NCBI RefSeq assembly: GCF_014596745.1
Contig: NZ_JABTCF010000014.1
Coordinates: 1 to 64,000 of the forward strand
Reading direction: 5' to 3'
Source of the DNA: Maribacter aquimaris
GTDB lineage: Bacteria > Bacteroidota > Bacteroidia > Flavobacteriales > Flavobacteriaceae
Length of the DNA: 64,000 nucleotides
Below, one piece after another: positions 8,111-16,486 of this stretch (position 1 is the stretch's first letter; each line of letters opens with the position of its first letter). The notes under the pieces are model-generated. The model saw only the letters and a list, made by a program, of their open reading frames with translations, was not told the origin of the DNA and did no database searches. Position numbers and translations under genes: made by a program.

Positions 8111-9280
8111 ATGGAAAAACAAAAAAGGGTAAGTGACTCCGTTCTTTACCTCATGAGCCTTTCGGCAGGCTTGATCGTTGCAAACCTTTATTACAACCAG
8201 CCTTTACTTCATATGATTTCGGAAAGTTTTGGGGTAACCGAATCTGCCGTGAGCAATGTGGCATTGGCCACACAATTGGGTTATGCCGTGGGGCTGCTTT
8301 TTGTAATTCCCCTTGGGGATATGGTTTCCAATCAGAAAATATTGAAAATCGATTTCACTTTTATGATCATATCATTGTTGGCAGCGGTTTTCTCCACCTC
8401 ACTCTGGTTTCTTGTAGTCGCAAGTTTTTTTATTGGGTGTACCTCTGCCTTGCCACAATTGTTTGTTCCCATGGCCGCTCAATTATCGGATCCCCAAAAT
8501 AGAGGACGTGCGATAGGGATCGTCATGAGCGGACTGCTCATCGGTATTTTGGCAAGTCGTGTGGTCAGCGGTTTCATTGGTGAACAGTTTGGTTGGCGTA
8601 CCATGTATCTGGTGGCTTCCATAATGATGCTTTTTCTCTTTATCGTGCTAAAATTAAAACTGCCACAGGTTACACCGGTTTATAAAGGCAATTATAAAAA
8701 TTTAATGAAGTCATTGGTTCATTTTTTTAAAGCAGAACCCTCTTTACGTCTGGCAGCAGTACGTGGCGGACTATCATTTGCGGGTTTAAGTGCGTTTTGG
8801 ACCACCTTGGTTTTTTTAATGGAAGATAATTTCGGCTATGGAAGTGGTATCACTGGAACCTTTGGACTAGTAGGTGTTGTTGGGGCATTGGCAGCGTCAG
8901 TCGTCGGTAAATTAAGTGATAAGATGAGCAAAAACCGAATTATTATTACTGCGACTTCTATCTTTATTTTCTCCTGGACGGTCTTTCTGTTTTCCCATCA
9001 TTCCATCATTGGTATAATAATCGGTGTTATTTTGATAGACCTCGGGCAACAATCACTTCATATCGCCAACCAGAACATCATATTTTCCAAAAACGAAAAT
9101 GCCCGAAATCGCATAAATACGGTTTATATGGTTATCTTTTTCTTGGGAGGTGCCCTTGGAACGATTTTAGGCGCCCTGGCCTGGCAACATTACCAATGGA
9201 CAGGTGTATCGGTCCTAGGTCTTGCGCTTTCACTACTATTGTTAATGACCCATTTGGTATTTGGCAATAAGAAAATCTGA
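8111..9280 (+). CDS. MFS transporter (drug/metabolite exporter type)
   Basis: From ATG 8111 the product is about 389 residues with some twelve hydrophobic segments. The MFS loop motif is seen as PLGDMVSNQK after the second segment, and the N-terminal SLSAGLIVANLYYNQPLL is characteristic of the YnfM/sugar-efflux-like branch. Such proteins use the proton gradient to export small molecules across the inner membrane. The substrate is not predictable. An earlier in-frame ATG at 8099 is possible. The frame opening at 8024 would cross the probable promoter region and is unlikely. It stands alone and ends two bases from the convergent trhO. Confidence 0.82.
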   Translation: MEKQKRVSDSVLYLMSLSAGLIVANLYYNQPLLHMISESFGVTESAVSNVALATQLGYAVGLLFVIPLGDMVSNQKILKIDFTFMIISLLAAVFSTSLWFLVVASFFIGCTSALPQLFVPMAAQLSDPQNRGRAIGIVMSGLLIGILASRVVSGFIGEQFGWRTMYLVASIMMLFLFIVLKLKLPQVTPVYKGNYKNLMKSLVHFFKAEPSLRLAAVRGGLSFAGLSAFWTTLVFLMEDNFGYGSGITGTFGLVGVVGALAASVVGKLSDKMSKNRIIITATSIFIFSWTVFLFSHHSIIGIIIGVILIDLGQQSLHIANQNIIFSKNENARNRINTVYMVIFFLGGALGTILGALAWQHYQWTGVSVLGLALSLLLLMTHLVFGNKKI

Positions 9281-9282
9281 AC

Positions 9283-10314
9283 CTATTTTTTAAATTTTAG
9301 CACTTCTGACCGCCCTTTTTTAAAGATTTTATTGCTTATTGTTTTTCCCTTTCGAAGTCTTTTTTGCTCTTCGAAGGGTAAGGCATGGATGTCCTTACAA
9401 TCATCTGAACAACAATCGTTCATTTTCTTGGCACAATCCTCACATTGGATAAACAACAAATGACAGGCTTCATTGGCGCAATTCACATGCGTATCACAAG
9501 GTTTACCGCATTGATGGCAATGCGAAATCACATCTTTGGAAATGCGCTCCCCCCTTCGGTGATCAAAAACAAAATTTTTCCCGATAAACTTGTTTTCCAA
9601 GTTCTGGTCCTTGGCCTGTCTGGCATATTCTATTATCCCACCCTCTAACTGAAACACGTTCTTAAACCCCTTGTGTTTATAGTAGGCACTGGCTTTTTCG
9701 CAACGGATACCCCCAGTACAGTACATCACCAATTTCTTATCTTCCTTGAAAGCTTCCAAGTCCTTTTCAATAATATCCAAGGAATCGCGAAACGTATCGA
9801 CATCGGGTGTAATGGCATTCTTAAAATGGCCTATTTCACTCTCATAATGATTTCGCATGTCGACCAAAATGGTGTCGGGATCTTCAATAAGTTCATTGAA
9901 TTTCTGTGCATTTACATGTACCCCCTTATTGGTGACATCAAAGGTGGCATCATTCAATCCGTCGGCCAAAATCTTCTTTCTCACCTTTACCTTTAATTTC
10001 AAGAAAGACTTATTGTCTTGTTCAATAGCAATATTCAATCGTACATCCTTTAGGAAGGAAATACTATCCAAATGTGCCTTAAATGCCTCGAAATTAGCCG
10101 CTGGCACCGACAATTGGGCGTTAATGCCTTCATGGGCCACGTAAATTCGCCCAAGAACATCGAGGTCATTCCAATGAATGAATAAATGGTTCCTGAAAAT
10201 AGAAGGGTTTCCTATATGTGCATATTGGTAAAAGGAAATGGTCAGACGGTCCTGTCCGGCCTCTTCAATAAGAGCTTCCCTTTCCTTTGCACTTAATGTA
10301 TTGTACAGTTGCAT
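9283..10314 (-). CDS. trhO: tRNA uridine(34) hydroxylase TrhO (rhodanese family)
   Basis: This 343-residue cytoplasmic protein matches YceA/TrhO: an N-terminal acylphosphatase-like domain, then a rhodanese domain with active-site Cys in MYCTGGIRCEKAS (about 197-209), ending in a cysteine-rich tail (CHQCGKPC, CANEAC, CEDC and CCSDDC pairs, about 265-310) that probably binds metal. TrhO uses molecular oxygen to make 5-hydroxyuridine at the wobble position of several tRNAs. It lies 54 bases downstream of a ferredoxin gene and trhP on the same strand, with a possible own promoter at 10353-10360. Length is normal. The convergent MFS gene ends two bases away. Confidence 0.88.
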   Translation of the reverse strand: MQLYNTLSAKEREALIEEAGQDRLTISFYQYAHIGNPSIFRNHLFIHWNDLDVLGRIYVAHEGINAQLSVPAANFEAFKAHLDSISFLKDVRLNIAIEQDNKSFLKLKVKVRKKILADGLNDATFDVTNKGVHVNAQKFNELIEDPDTILVDMRNHYESEIGHFKNAITPDVDTFRDSLDIIEKDLEAFKEDKKLVMYCTGGIRCEKASAYYKHKGFKNVFQLEGGIIEYARQAKDQNLENKFIGKNFVFDHRRGERISKDVISHCHQCGKPCDTHVNCANEACHLLFIQCEDCAKKMNDCCSDDCKDIHALPFEEQKRLRKGKTISNKIFKKGRSEVLKFKK

Positions 10315-10352
10315 GCTATACCAATCGTTAAGTTAAAGAATAGTTTCGTGGG

Positions 10353-10360
10353 CAAATATA
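10353..10360 (-). promoter_or_regulatory. Possible -7 element upstream of trhO
   Basis: The minus strand reads TATATTTG, an exact TAnnTTTG box, 38 bases upstream of the trhO ATG. A clear TTTG at -33 is not seen, so trhO may be read both from here and from the trhP promoter. Confidence 0.35.
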
Positions 10361-10368
10361 GACTAATC

Positions 10369-10599
10369 TTAGCGTATTTTGGTGGTGATGATCTTTACCG
10401 GGCAAGCTAATTGAGCTTGTTTGCAGGGTTCAAAAATTGCATTGTCATGCGATTTTATCGTAAAAAAACCCTTTTTCTCAATGGAATGCAACAAAACGCT
10501 TTTCCCGTCTTTTTTTGACATCTGAAATTGCTCTGGGGCCAATTCGACGCAATAATTACAACCAATGCATTTTTTACGCTGCAATGTAACGACGACCAT
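10369..10599 (-). CDS. Small ferredoxin, single [4Fe-4S] type
   Basis: This 76-residue protein has the CIGCNYC motif (Cys11, Cys14, Cys17) and a distal Cys in QLACPVK (Cys66), the arrangement of monocluster [4Fe-4S] ferredoxins. A fifth cysteine sits at 59. It acts as a cytoplasmic one-electron carrier. Its ATG overlaps the trhP stop codon by one base, so the two are translationally coupled, and trhO follows after 54 bases. That position suggests it may serve the tRNA hydroxylation enzymes, which is inference only. Confidence 0.85.
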   Translation of the reverse strand: MVVVTLQRKKCIGCNYCVELAPEQFQMSKKDGKSVLLHSIEKKGFFTIKSHDNAIFEPCKQAQLACPVKIITTKIR

Positions 10600-11840
10600 T
10601 ATTCCTTGACGATTTTATACAACTTATCAGAGGGCCTAATCTTGAAACCGGTTGGGAATGTACAATTATTGCCCTTTTCTGCCATTGCTGTTTGAAGGTC
10701 ATCTACCATCATTTGATCCAATTGTAGTTCTTTTACGCCAGTCGTGGGGCCCGTGATCAATAGGGTGTCACCCACTTTGATATCGTAGGCTTCGATTTTG
10801 AATTCCGCGATTCCCGGTTTGGGATAATAATGCACGCCCTTGCCCACGTATACCTTTTTTTGCGTAGCCTGTGTACCAGGGCCATCGCTCCATTCCCCCA
10901 ATTTTTGTCCCAGATAATACCCCCCCCAAAATCCACGGTTATAGACTTTTTCCAAGGCTTTCATCCAAACGTCTATTTTTTCCTTGGTAAATGTTCCTTC
11001 ATAATAGGAATCTATCGCCTCCCTATATGTTTTGATAACCGTAGCCACATATTCAGGAGCACGCCCCCTACCTTCTATCTTCAGCACTTTTACCCCGGCA
11101 TCGATGATCTGATCTAAAAAATCGATCGTACAAAGGTCTTTGGGCGACATCATATATTCATTGTCCAATTCAATCTCGAAACCACTTTCCTGATCAATGA
11201 CCGTGTATTTTTTACGGCAATTCTGTTTGCAAGCCCCCCTGTTGGCTGATGAATTATGGGAATGTAGACTAAGGTAACACTTTCCTGAGACCGCCATACA
11301 TAAAGCCCCGTGGCCAAAAACCTCAACCTCGATCAAATTGCCGGAAGGTCCTTTTACCCCTTCTTTCCCAATTTGTAAGCAAATCTTCTTAATCTGCCGC
11401 AGACTCAATTCCCTACTTAGGACCACAGTATCGGCAAATAAGGAATAGAATTTTACGGCTTCAATATTGGTGATATTGATTTGGGTGGAAATATGCACTT
11501 CCATAGTAATCTGTCTTGCATAGGCAATGACCGCCTGATCCATTGCAATAACCGCGGTAACCCCCGATTCTTTGGCCGTATCCAAAACCGTCTTTATAAT
11601 GGAAAGGTCATGGTCATATATAATCGTATTCAGTGTTAGGTACGTTCTAATATTCCTTTTACTGCATCGTCGGGTAATCTCCGGTAAATCTTCCAAAGTG
11701 AAATTGATGGTTGCCCTAGCCCGCATGTTCAATTGCTCAACGCCAAAATATACCGAATCCGCTCCACTGTCGATAGCCGCCTGCAGGGACTCGAAATTCC
11801 CGGCTGGGGCCATTAATTCTATCTTTCCATTTCTTGTCAT
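10599..11840 (-). CDS. trhP: Peptidase U32 family tRNA hydroxylation protein TrhP
   Basis: This 413-residue protein is of the YegQ/TrhP branch of the U32 family: it opens IELMAPAGNFESLQAAI, has the SVYFGV and VHISTQ TIM-barrel blocks, and carries the cluster-type cysteines in LCMAVSGKC (181, 188) and ACKQNC (204, 208) next to GHGALC. The C-terminal beta domain is about 310-413. TrhP supports 5-hydroxyuridine formation at tRNA position 34 by a prephenate-dependent, oxygen-independent route. Despite the U32 name it is not expected to be a protease. It is first in trhP-ferredoxin-trhO and has an exact TAnnTTTG box upstream. Confidence 0.88.
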   Translation of the reverse strand: MTRNGKIELMAPAGNFESLQAAIDSGADSVYFGVEQLNMRARATINFTLEDLPEITRRCSKRNIRTYLTLNTIIYDHDLSIIKTVLDTAKESGVTAVIAMDQAVIAYARQITMEVHISTQINITNIEAVKFYSLFADTVVLSRELSLRQIKKICLQIGKEGVKGPSGNLIEVEVFGHGALCMAVSGKCYLSLHSHNSSANRGACKQNCRKKYTVIDQESGFEIELDNEYMMSPKDLCTIDFLDQIIDAGVKVLKIEGRGRAPEYVATVIKTYREAIDSYYEGTFTKEKIDVWMKALEKVYNRGFWGGYYLGQKLGEWSDGPGTQATQKKVYVGKGVHYYPKPGIAEFKIEAYDIKVGDTLLITGPTTGVKELQLDQMMVDDLQTAMAEKGNNCTFPTGFKIRPSDKLYKIVKE

Positions 11841-11869
11841 AAGTACAAGGTGCTACATTTTTTGGACTG

Positions 11870-11877
11870 CAAAGATA
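11870..11877 (-). promoter_or_regulatory. Predicted -7 element of the trhP promoter
   Basis: The minus strand reads TATCTTTG, an exact TAnnTTTG box, 29 bases before the trhP ATG. The matching -33 box is not clear. Confidence 0.45.
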
Positions 11878-12045
11878 CATTATATGGGCAGATTACCATG
11901 CTACCCCACTAATTATAAGGGCTATAGTACATAATCTAACCGAGTAACATAGTACCCGTTGAAATTGATGAAGGAAAAAAACGGGTTTTGGCATTAATAC
12001 GTGTAAAACCATATATAGTATGCTCCACCTTACAATCTGACAGAG
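11878..12045. other. Intergenic region left of the tandem repeat
   Basis: Non-coding. A possible weak hairpin joins ACCCGTT near 11955 and AACGGGT near 11980 with a loop of about 18 bases. I see no gene on either strand. Confidence 0.4.
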
Positions 12046-12346
12046 ATTGCATGCTGGCCGTACCGGGGGAGAATAATTTAGTATGAAGACCCTGATGGTG
12101 AACATCAGGGTTAGTTCAACCTTCCGGTCCAGCGGCGCATTGCATGCTTGCCGTACCGGGGTAATTGATTTTGTATGAAGACCCTGATGGTGAACATCAG
12201 GGTTAGTTCAACCTTCCGGTCCAGCGGCGCATTGCATGCTTGCCGTACCGGGGTAATTGATTTTGTATGAAGACCCTGATGGTGAACATCAGGGTTAGTT
12301 CAACCTTCCGGTCCAGCGGCGCATTGCATGCTTGCCGTACCGGGGT
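12046..12346. repeat. 92-bp tandem repeat, two full copies plus two partial ones
   Basis: Copies begin at 12081, 12173 and 12265, exactly 92 bases apart. The third ends at about 12346, and a partial copy at 12046-12080 precedes them with a few changes. The copies are identical as far as I can read. Each holds a perfect hairpin (ACCCTGATG, loop GTGAA, CATCAGGGT) and a second inverted repeat (CCGGT ... ACCGG, with inner GCGGC/GCCGT pairing) around a GCATGC palindrome. The sequence is richer in G+C than the neighbouring intergenic DNA. No reading frame is shared by the copies. It lies between divergent trhP and recA. Function is unknown. Confidence 0.92.
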
Positions 12347-12352
12347 TTCACT

Positions 12353-12385
12353 AAAAAAAAAGAGCCTTGAATTTCAAGACTCTTT
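12353..12385 (-). terminator. Leftward intrinsic terminator
   Basis: AAAGAG-C-CTTGA, loop ATT, TCAAG-A-CTCTTT forms an 11-pair hairpin with one mismatch. On the minus strand it is followed by nine U residues (plus-strand A-run 12353-12361), but on the plus strand only by TTTA. It therefore stops leftward transcription before the repeat array, although no recognised leftward gene lies to its right. Confidence 0.7.
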
Positions 12386-12389
12386 ACGG

Positions 12390-12485
12390 TCATCCCATTT
12401 TTTCCTTTTTCATAGCCTTCTCTGAGTCGTAAAAAGGGGATTGACCACCATTAACCACTGTTAAAAAAACAATGGGTCTGTACAT
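12390..12485 (-). CDS. Candidate small protein, 31 residues
   Basis: A minus-strand frame from ATG 12485 to TGA 12390 gives a product starting MYRPIVFLTVVNGGQ and ending in a lysine-rich tail (AMKKEKMG). The stop is four bases before the strong leftward terminator, the spacing expected of a real short gene. The frame is short enough to be chance, no promoter is clear and I do not recognise the sequence. It could also be the decayed end of a longer gene. Confidence 0.3.
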   Translation of the reverse strand: MYRPIVFLTVVNGGQSPFYDSEKAMKKEKMG

Positions 12486-12638
12486 TGAGTTAGTAATGTA
12501 TTTTTTATAAGATGTTACTTTTTTGAAAAGGTTGCGTTTTTAAATCCATCAAGCCCAGACCACTGTGCATAAAATAATTTTCAGTGCTGGAATTATGACA
12601 AAAGAAATGGTAAATTAGCATTCCTAATAAAATATAAC

Positions 12639-13646
12639 ATGAGTTCTGAAAAAGAAGCAAAATTAAAAGCATTAAAACTAACCTTGGATAAACTGGACAA
12701 GACCTATGGCAAAGGCGCCGTTATGAAATTGGGCGATAGTGTTATTGAGGATGTGGAAGTGATTCCATCAGGGTCTTTAGGGCTAGACATCGCCCTTGGG
12801 GTAGGAGGATATCCAAGAGGAAGGGTTATTGAAATATACGGTCCTGAATCGTCAGGTAAAACAACCTTGACCTTGCATGCCATTGCCGAAGCGCAAAAAA
12901 ACGGTGGTATTGCAGCCTTTATTGATGCTGAACATGCCTTTGACCGTTTTTACGCCGAAAAACTGGGTATTGACATTGATAATTTGATTATTTCACAACC
13001 TGACAACGGGGAACAAGCATTGGAAATCGCCGATAATTTAATCCGTTCAGGAGCCATTGATATTGTTGTGGTGGATTCCGTGGCCGCCTTAACGCCAAAA
13101 AGTGAGATTGAAGGTGAGATGGGGGACTCCAAAATGGGGTTACACGCACGGTTAATGTCCCAAGCCCTTAGAAAGTTGACGGGATCGATCAGCAAAACCA
13201 ATTGTACGGTTATCTTCATTAACCAATTGAGGGAGAAAATCGGGGTCATGTTCGGTAATCCGGAAACCACAACAGGTGGTAACGCCCTTAAATTCTATGC
13301 TTCGGTTCGTTTGGATATTCGAAGATCAACCCAGATTAAAGATACCGATGGCAGTGTACAAGGTAACAAGACAAGAGTAAAGGTTGTCAAAAACAAAGTA
13401 GCACCACCTTTTAGATTGGCAGAATTCGATATCATGTACGGTGTAGGTATTTCCAAAGTCGGTGAGATCATCGATCTTGGGGTAGAATATGAAATCATAA
13501 AGAAAAGTGGTTCTTGGTTCAGTTATGGCGACACCAAACTTGGTCAAGGCAGGGATGCCGTAAAAGCACTTTTAAACGACAATCCAGAATTATACGAGGA
13601 ACTTGACGCTAAAATCCGAGAGGCTATAAAGGCAGTCAAAAAATAG
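12639..13646 (+). CDS. recA: Recombinase RecA
   Basis: This 335-residue protein is a clear RecA, which coats single-stranded DNA and drives homologous pairing and the SOS response. Walker A is GPESSGKTT (68-76), Walker B-like [10 protein letters not shown] is at about 143-152, and the L2 loop region [19 protein letters not shown] is intact. The C-terminal acidic/basic tail is short. It is monocistronic: 800 bases of non-coding DNA precede it and a terminator follows at 13672. A weak TAnnTT-type box (12611-12618, TAAATTAG) lies 20 bases upstream of the ATG. I see no LexA-type operator. Confidence 0.98.
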   Translation: MSSEKEAKLKALKLTLDKLDKTYGKGAVMKLGDSVIEDVEVIPSGSLGLDIALGVGGYPRGRVIEIYGPESSGKTTLTLHAIAEAQKNGGIAAFIDAEHAFDRFYAEKLGIDIDNLIISQPDNGEQALEIADNLIRSGAIDIVVVDSVAALTPKSEIEGEMGDSKMGLHARLMSQALRKLTGSISKTNCTVIFINQLREKIGVMFGNPETTTGGNALKFYASVRLDIRRSTQIKDTDGSVQGNKTRVKVVKNKVAPPFRLAEFDIMYGVGISKVGEIIDLGVEYEIIKKSGSWFSYGDTKLGQGRDAVKALLNDNPELYEELDAKIREAIKAVKK

Positions 13647-13671
13647 AACAATACTCCCTTTTCAGTATTAT

Positions 13672-13702
13672 ACAATAGGCGCCAAAGGCGCCTATTGTCG
13701 TT
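13672..13702 (+). terminator. Hairpin terminator after recA
   Basis: A perfect 12-base stem (ACAATAGGCGCC, loop AAA, GGCGCCTATTGT) lies 26 bases after the recA stop. The following T-tract is weak (CGTTTAA), so termination may be inefficient or the stem may instead protect the 3' end. Confidence 0.6.
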
Positions 13703-13807
13703 TAATAACCCAAATATTGCGGTAAAACAACTTTTCCCGTACCTTAACATCAGCAAACGCAACCATAATCGAATAATTTCATCTTAGGAATAAAATAAAT
13801 TGTTTCG

Positions 13808-14230
13808 ATGATGAAAAGGATATTCGTGGCACTATGTGCCATTGCGGTAGCGCTAGCTTTTAATTCTTGTGAGGTTGATGATGACAGCCCAAACTTTCAT
13901 TTTGTATCCCTGCCAATTGAAAGTGTTGATATGCCAGAATCATTCGACCTTGATGAGACCTATCAAATTAATTTGACCTATACGATACCCGATGGGTGCA
14001 CTTATTTTGAAGGTTTTGATGTTACCAAAAGTGATGTTACCACTCGGGAAGTTGTTGCCATTGGTTCCCAAAGAACCGATCAAGACGCGTGTACACCGAC
14101 CGTTCGGGAGGCAGAAGGTTCTTTTGACTTTATAGTAATTCATACCGAACCGTATTTATTTCGTTTCTATCAGGGCGATGACGAAAATGGTGACCCGATA
14201 TTTTTAGAGATTGAAGTTCCAGTAAATTAA
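13808..14230 (+). CDS. Predicted lipoprotein of unknown function
   Basis: The 140-residue product has a signal peptide and lipobox ALAFNSCEVDDD, with Cys at about 21. The acidic residues right after the Cys resemble the lipoprotein export signal that sends Bacteroidota lipoproteins to the cell surface. The mature part looks beta-rich, with a possible disulfide (two further Cys). I do not recognise a family. Two tandem ATGs start at 13808 and 13811. It precedes the ECF sigma gene by 26 bases on the same strand and may be cotranscribed with it. Confidence 0.75.
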   Translation: MMKRIFVALCAIAVALAFNSCEVDDDSPNFHFVSLPIESVDMPESFDLDETYQINLTYTIPDGCTYFEGFDVTKSDVTTREVVAIGSQRTDQDACTPTVREAEGSFDFIVIHTEPYLFRFYQGDDENGDPIFLEIEVPVN

Positions 14231-14256
14231 ATAATGAAAATAACCTAATCCATATT

Positions 14257-14883
14257 TTGAGTCTAGAAGAACTCATAAACAAATGTAAGAAGGGCGATAG
14301 AAAGGCACAGGAACGATTATATAGGCAATACGCCGATATACTGTTCGGTATATGCCTTAAATATTCGCGCAATAAATCGGAGGCCGAGGATAGTCTCCAT
14401 GACAGTTTCATGACTATTTTCGAGAAAATAGGCCAGTATAAATCAAAGGGTTCCTTTGAAGGCTGGATCAAACGCATCACGGTTAACACGGTCTTACAAA
14501 AATACAGGAAGGAAGAATACCTTAAAGTGGTTACCGAAAACACCGAGGAAGAAGTTGAAGTGGAAACCGGATATTCGGATATTGAACTTCAGACCCTCCT
14601 AGGCTACATTCAGGAATTACCGAACAAATATCGTTTAACCTTCAATCTTTATGTATTGGACGGTTACTCACATAAGGAAATAAGTACCATGCTAGGCACA
14701 TCGCCTGGCACATCAAAATCAAATCTTGCCCGTGCCAGAATGATTTTAAAGGAAAAAATTGAAAGCAGAAAAGCCAAAGCGATAATCGGCATATTGATTA
14801 TGGCCTTGGGAAAGGATCCTTGCGACCCCCATAGGGTTCTCAACAGAAAAGACATGAACATTGCTGAACATAAAGCAAAATGA
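14257..14883 (+). CDS. ECF-type RNA polymerase sigma factor
   Basis: The 208-residue product has sigma region 2 (DILFGICLKYSRNKSEAEDSLHDSFM, about 27-52, with the GWIKRITVN segment after it) and region 4 (LPNKYRLTFNLYVLDGYSHKEIS... about 120-165). A C-terminal extension of some 30 residues holds a short hydrophobic stretch. It would direct transcription in response to an envelope signal. The only plausible start is TTG at 14257, since the next in-frame ATG lies inside region 2. Its stop overlaps the start of the next gene (ATGA), so the two are coupled, as sigma/anti-sigma pairs usually are. Confidence 0.9.
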   Translation: MSLEELINKCKKGDRKAQERLYRQYADILFGICLKYSRNKSEAEDSLHDSFMTIFEKIGQYKSKGSFEGWIKRITVNTVLQKYRKEEYLKVVTENTEEEVEVETGYSDIELQTLLGYIQELPNKYRLTFNLYVLDGYSHKEISTMLGTSPGTSKSNLARARMILKEKIESRKAKAIIGILIMALGKDPCDPHRVLNRKDMNIAEHKAK

Positions 14884-16394
14884 GTAAAAAAAACATAGAC
14901 CGATTATTTCAAGAGAGATTCTCGGATTTTTCAGACACCCCTACCGAAAAAGTCTGGAAATCCATCGAGGCCTCCTTGAATATAAAAAAGAAAAACCGCA
15001 AGGTCATCCCCATTTGGTGGAGACTGGGCGGTATTGCGGCAGCATTGGCAATAGGCTTATTCCTTTTTAACCCGTTCCATACTACAAGTGATGCACCGGA
15101 AGAGAAAGTCACGGATGTTAAAGACACGAAGGAAGAACCTTTACAACCAAGGAAGGATATTAATCAATCCCCCTTCCCCAACACTCCGAAAGTCGTTGAA
15201 CAATCGAATCAAGGGAGTGTAGCTAATGATGAAGCTAAAAAAGTTGATAATGCCAATGACCATCGAACCAACAATTCAGGTCTACAGCCAGCCTCCGGCA
15301 AAAAGGGGATATTGGCAGCCAAAGACAACTTAAGTCAAACCTTGCAAACACAGGATACCAAAAATACCCAATTCGCAGCTACTGGGGAAAACCCAAAGAA
15401 AGACCTTGGGGAACATAACCTCCTAAATGAACATGGATCAACAAAGGTTTTAGACCCTCAAGTTGTAAAAAGTGATTCTTCAACCAAAATCCCCCCTACA
15501 GTCAACAGTAGCGAAAATACATTGGGGAACCCTGGATTAAAAACGAATGAAGAAGCCATAGCCCTGTCGGGGGATGAAGATGCCCAGGAAAAAACAGGGA
15601 ATACCAAAAAATCGATTTTTGATGAAATTGTAGCGGAGGAAGAAGAGGTTGCCACGGCAAAAGGCAGTAAATGGTCTGCCGGCCCAACGATTGCACCAGT
15701 CTATTTCAATGCTATGGGAAATGGCTCCCCGGTGCATTCGATCTTTGTACCCAATTCCAAATCTGGGGATTTTAACATGAGTTATGGGGTGGCGGTTTCA
15801 TATGAAATAAGTCCAAAACTATCTGTAAAAACAGGCATCAACAAAGTCGACTACGGCTACAACACCAATGATGTGGAGTTTTCCTCAACTTTAGAGGGTT
15901 TTGGCAACGGACAAATTGAAAATATTGCCTATAATAATGAGTCAATGAATATCCTGGTAGAAAGTACTGTCAGTAATACCAGCTCATTAACAGGGAAAAA
16001 TGCTTTTGATGCTACAGCAAAAAACCCTTCCCTTTCGGGGGTGATGGCCCAACAATTTGGATATTTGGAAATACCGGTGGAATTGAATTACGCCCTTATC
16101 AACAATAAATTCGGTATTGATCTTATTGGCGGTGTCAGTTCCTTGTTTTTAGTAGACAATTCGGTCTCATTGACCTCTGGTGAATTAACCACCGAAATGG
16201 GTGAAGCCAATAATTTGAATACCGTGAATTTCAGTACCAATGTCGGATTTGGACTCCATTATAAATTCACGCCAAAAGTACAATTGAATATAGACCCTAT
16301 TTTTAAATATCAATTGAATACCTTTTCCAATACGGCGGGCGAATTCCGCCCATTTACCATTGGTGTCTATAGTGGGTTGAATTTCAAATTTTAA
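14880..16394 (+). CDS. Predicted transenvelope partner of the ECF sigma factor (cytoplasmic head, TM, long linker, outer-membrane-type beta-barrel)
   Basis: This 504-residue protein has a cytoplasmic head of about 43 residues (RLFQERFSDFSDTPTEKVWK), a membrane segment at about 46-66, and a polar low-complexity linker (about 67-260) rich in Asn, Lys, Ser and Glu. A C-terminal domain (about 263-504) has alternating hydrophobic strands, SAGPTIAPVYFN at its start and a terminal Phe, as in small outer membrane barrels. Coupled to the sigma gene by a 4-base overlap, it is most likely its membrane regulator. I infer one polypeptide bridging both membranes. No zinc-finger anti-sigma motif is visible in the head. 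Confidence 0.7.
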   Translation: MSKKNIDRLFQERFSDFSDTPTEKVWKSIEASLNIKKKNRKVIPIWWRLGGIAAALAIGLFLFNPFHTTSDAPEEKVTDVKDTKEEPLQPRKDINQSPFPNTPKVVEQSNQGSVANDEAKKVDNANDHRTNNSGLQPASGKKGILAAKDNLSQTLQTQDTKNTQFAATGENPKKDLGEHNLLNEHGSTKVLDPQVVKSDSSTKIPPTVNSSENTLGNPGLKTNEEAIALSGDEDAQEKTGNTKKSIFDEIVAEEEEVATAKGSKWSAGPTIAPVYFNAMGNGSPVHSIFVPNSKSGDFNMSYGVAVSYEISPKLSVKTGINKVDYGYNTNDVEFSSTLEGFGNGQIENIAYNNESMNILVESTVSNTSSLTGKNAFDATAKNPSLSGVMAQQFGYLEIPVELNYALINNKFGIDLIGGVSSLFLVDNSVSLTSGELTTEMGEANNLNTVNFSTNVGFGLHYKFTPKVQLNIDPIFKYQLNTFSNTAGEFRPFTIGVYSGLNFKF

Positions 16395-16459
16395 TACAGC
16401 CAACAGACCATACTTTGGTTGGTATCAATCGATATATATCCCTCCTAAGTAATGTCGGG

Positions 16460-16486
16460 GTCGGTTGTTAAATACCGATTATTTTT
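16460..16486 (+). terminator. Possible weak terminator between convergent genes
   Basis: TCGGT and ACCGA form a 5-pair stem with an 8-base loop followed by TTATTTTT on the plus strand, 66 bases after the barrel gene and overlapping the plsC stop. Confidence 0.3.

Noticed and set aside
12081-12264. Repeat unit as an integron attC site
   Set aside because: A GTTCAAC (RYYYAAC-like) string is present, but no matching GTTRRRY lies at the other end and no cassettes lie between copies.
12046-12346. Repeat array as a CRISPR
   Set aside because: The whole 92-base unit repeats identically with no variable spacers, and no cas genes are present.
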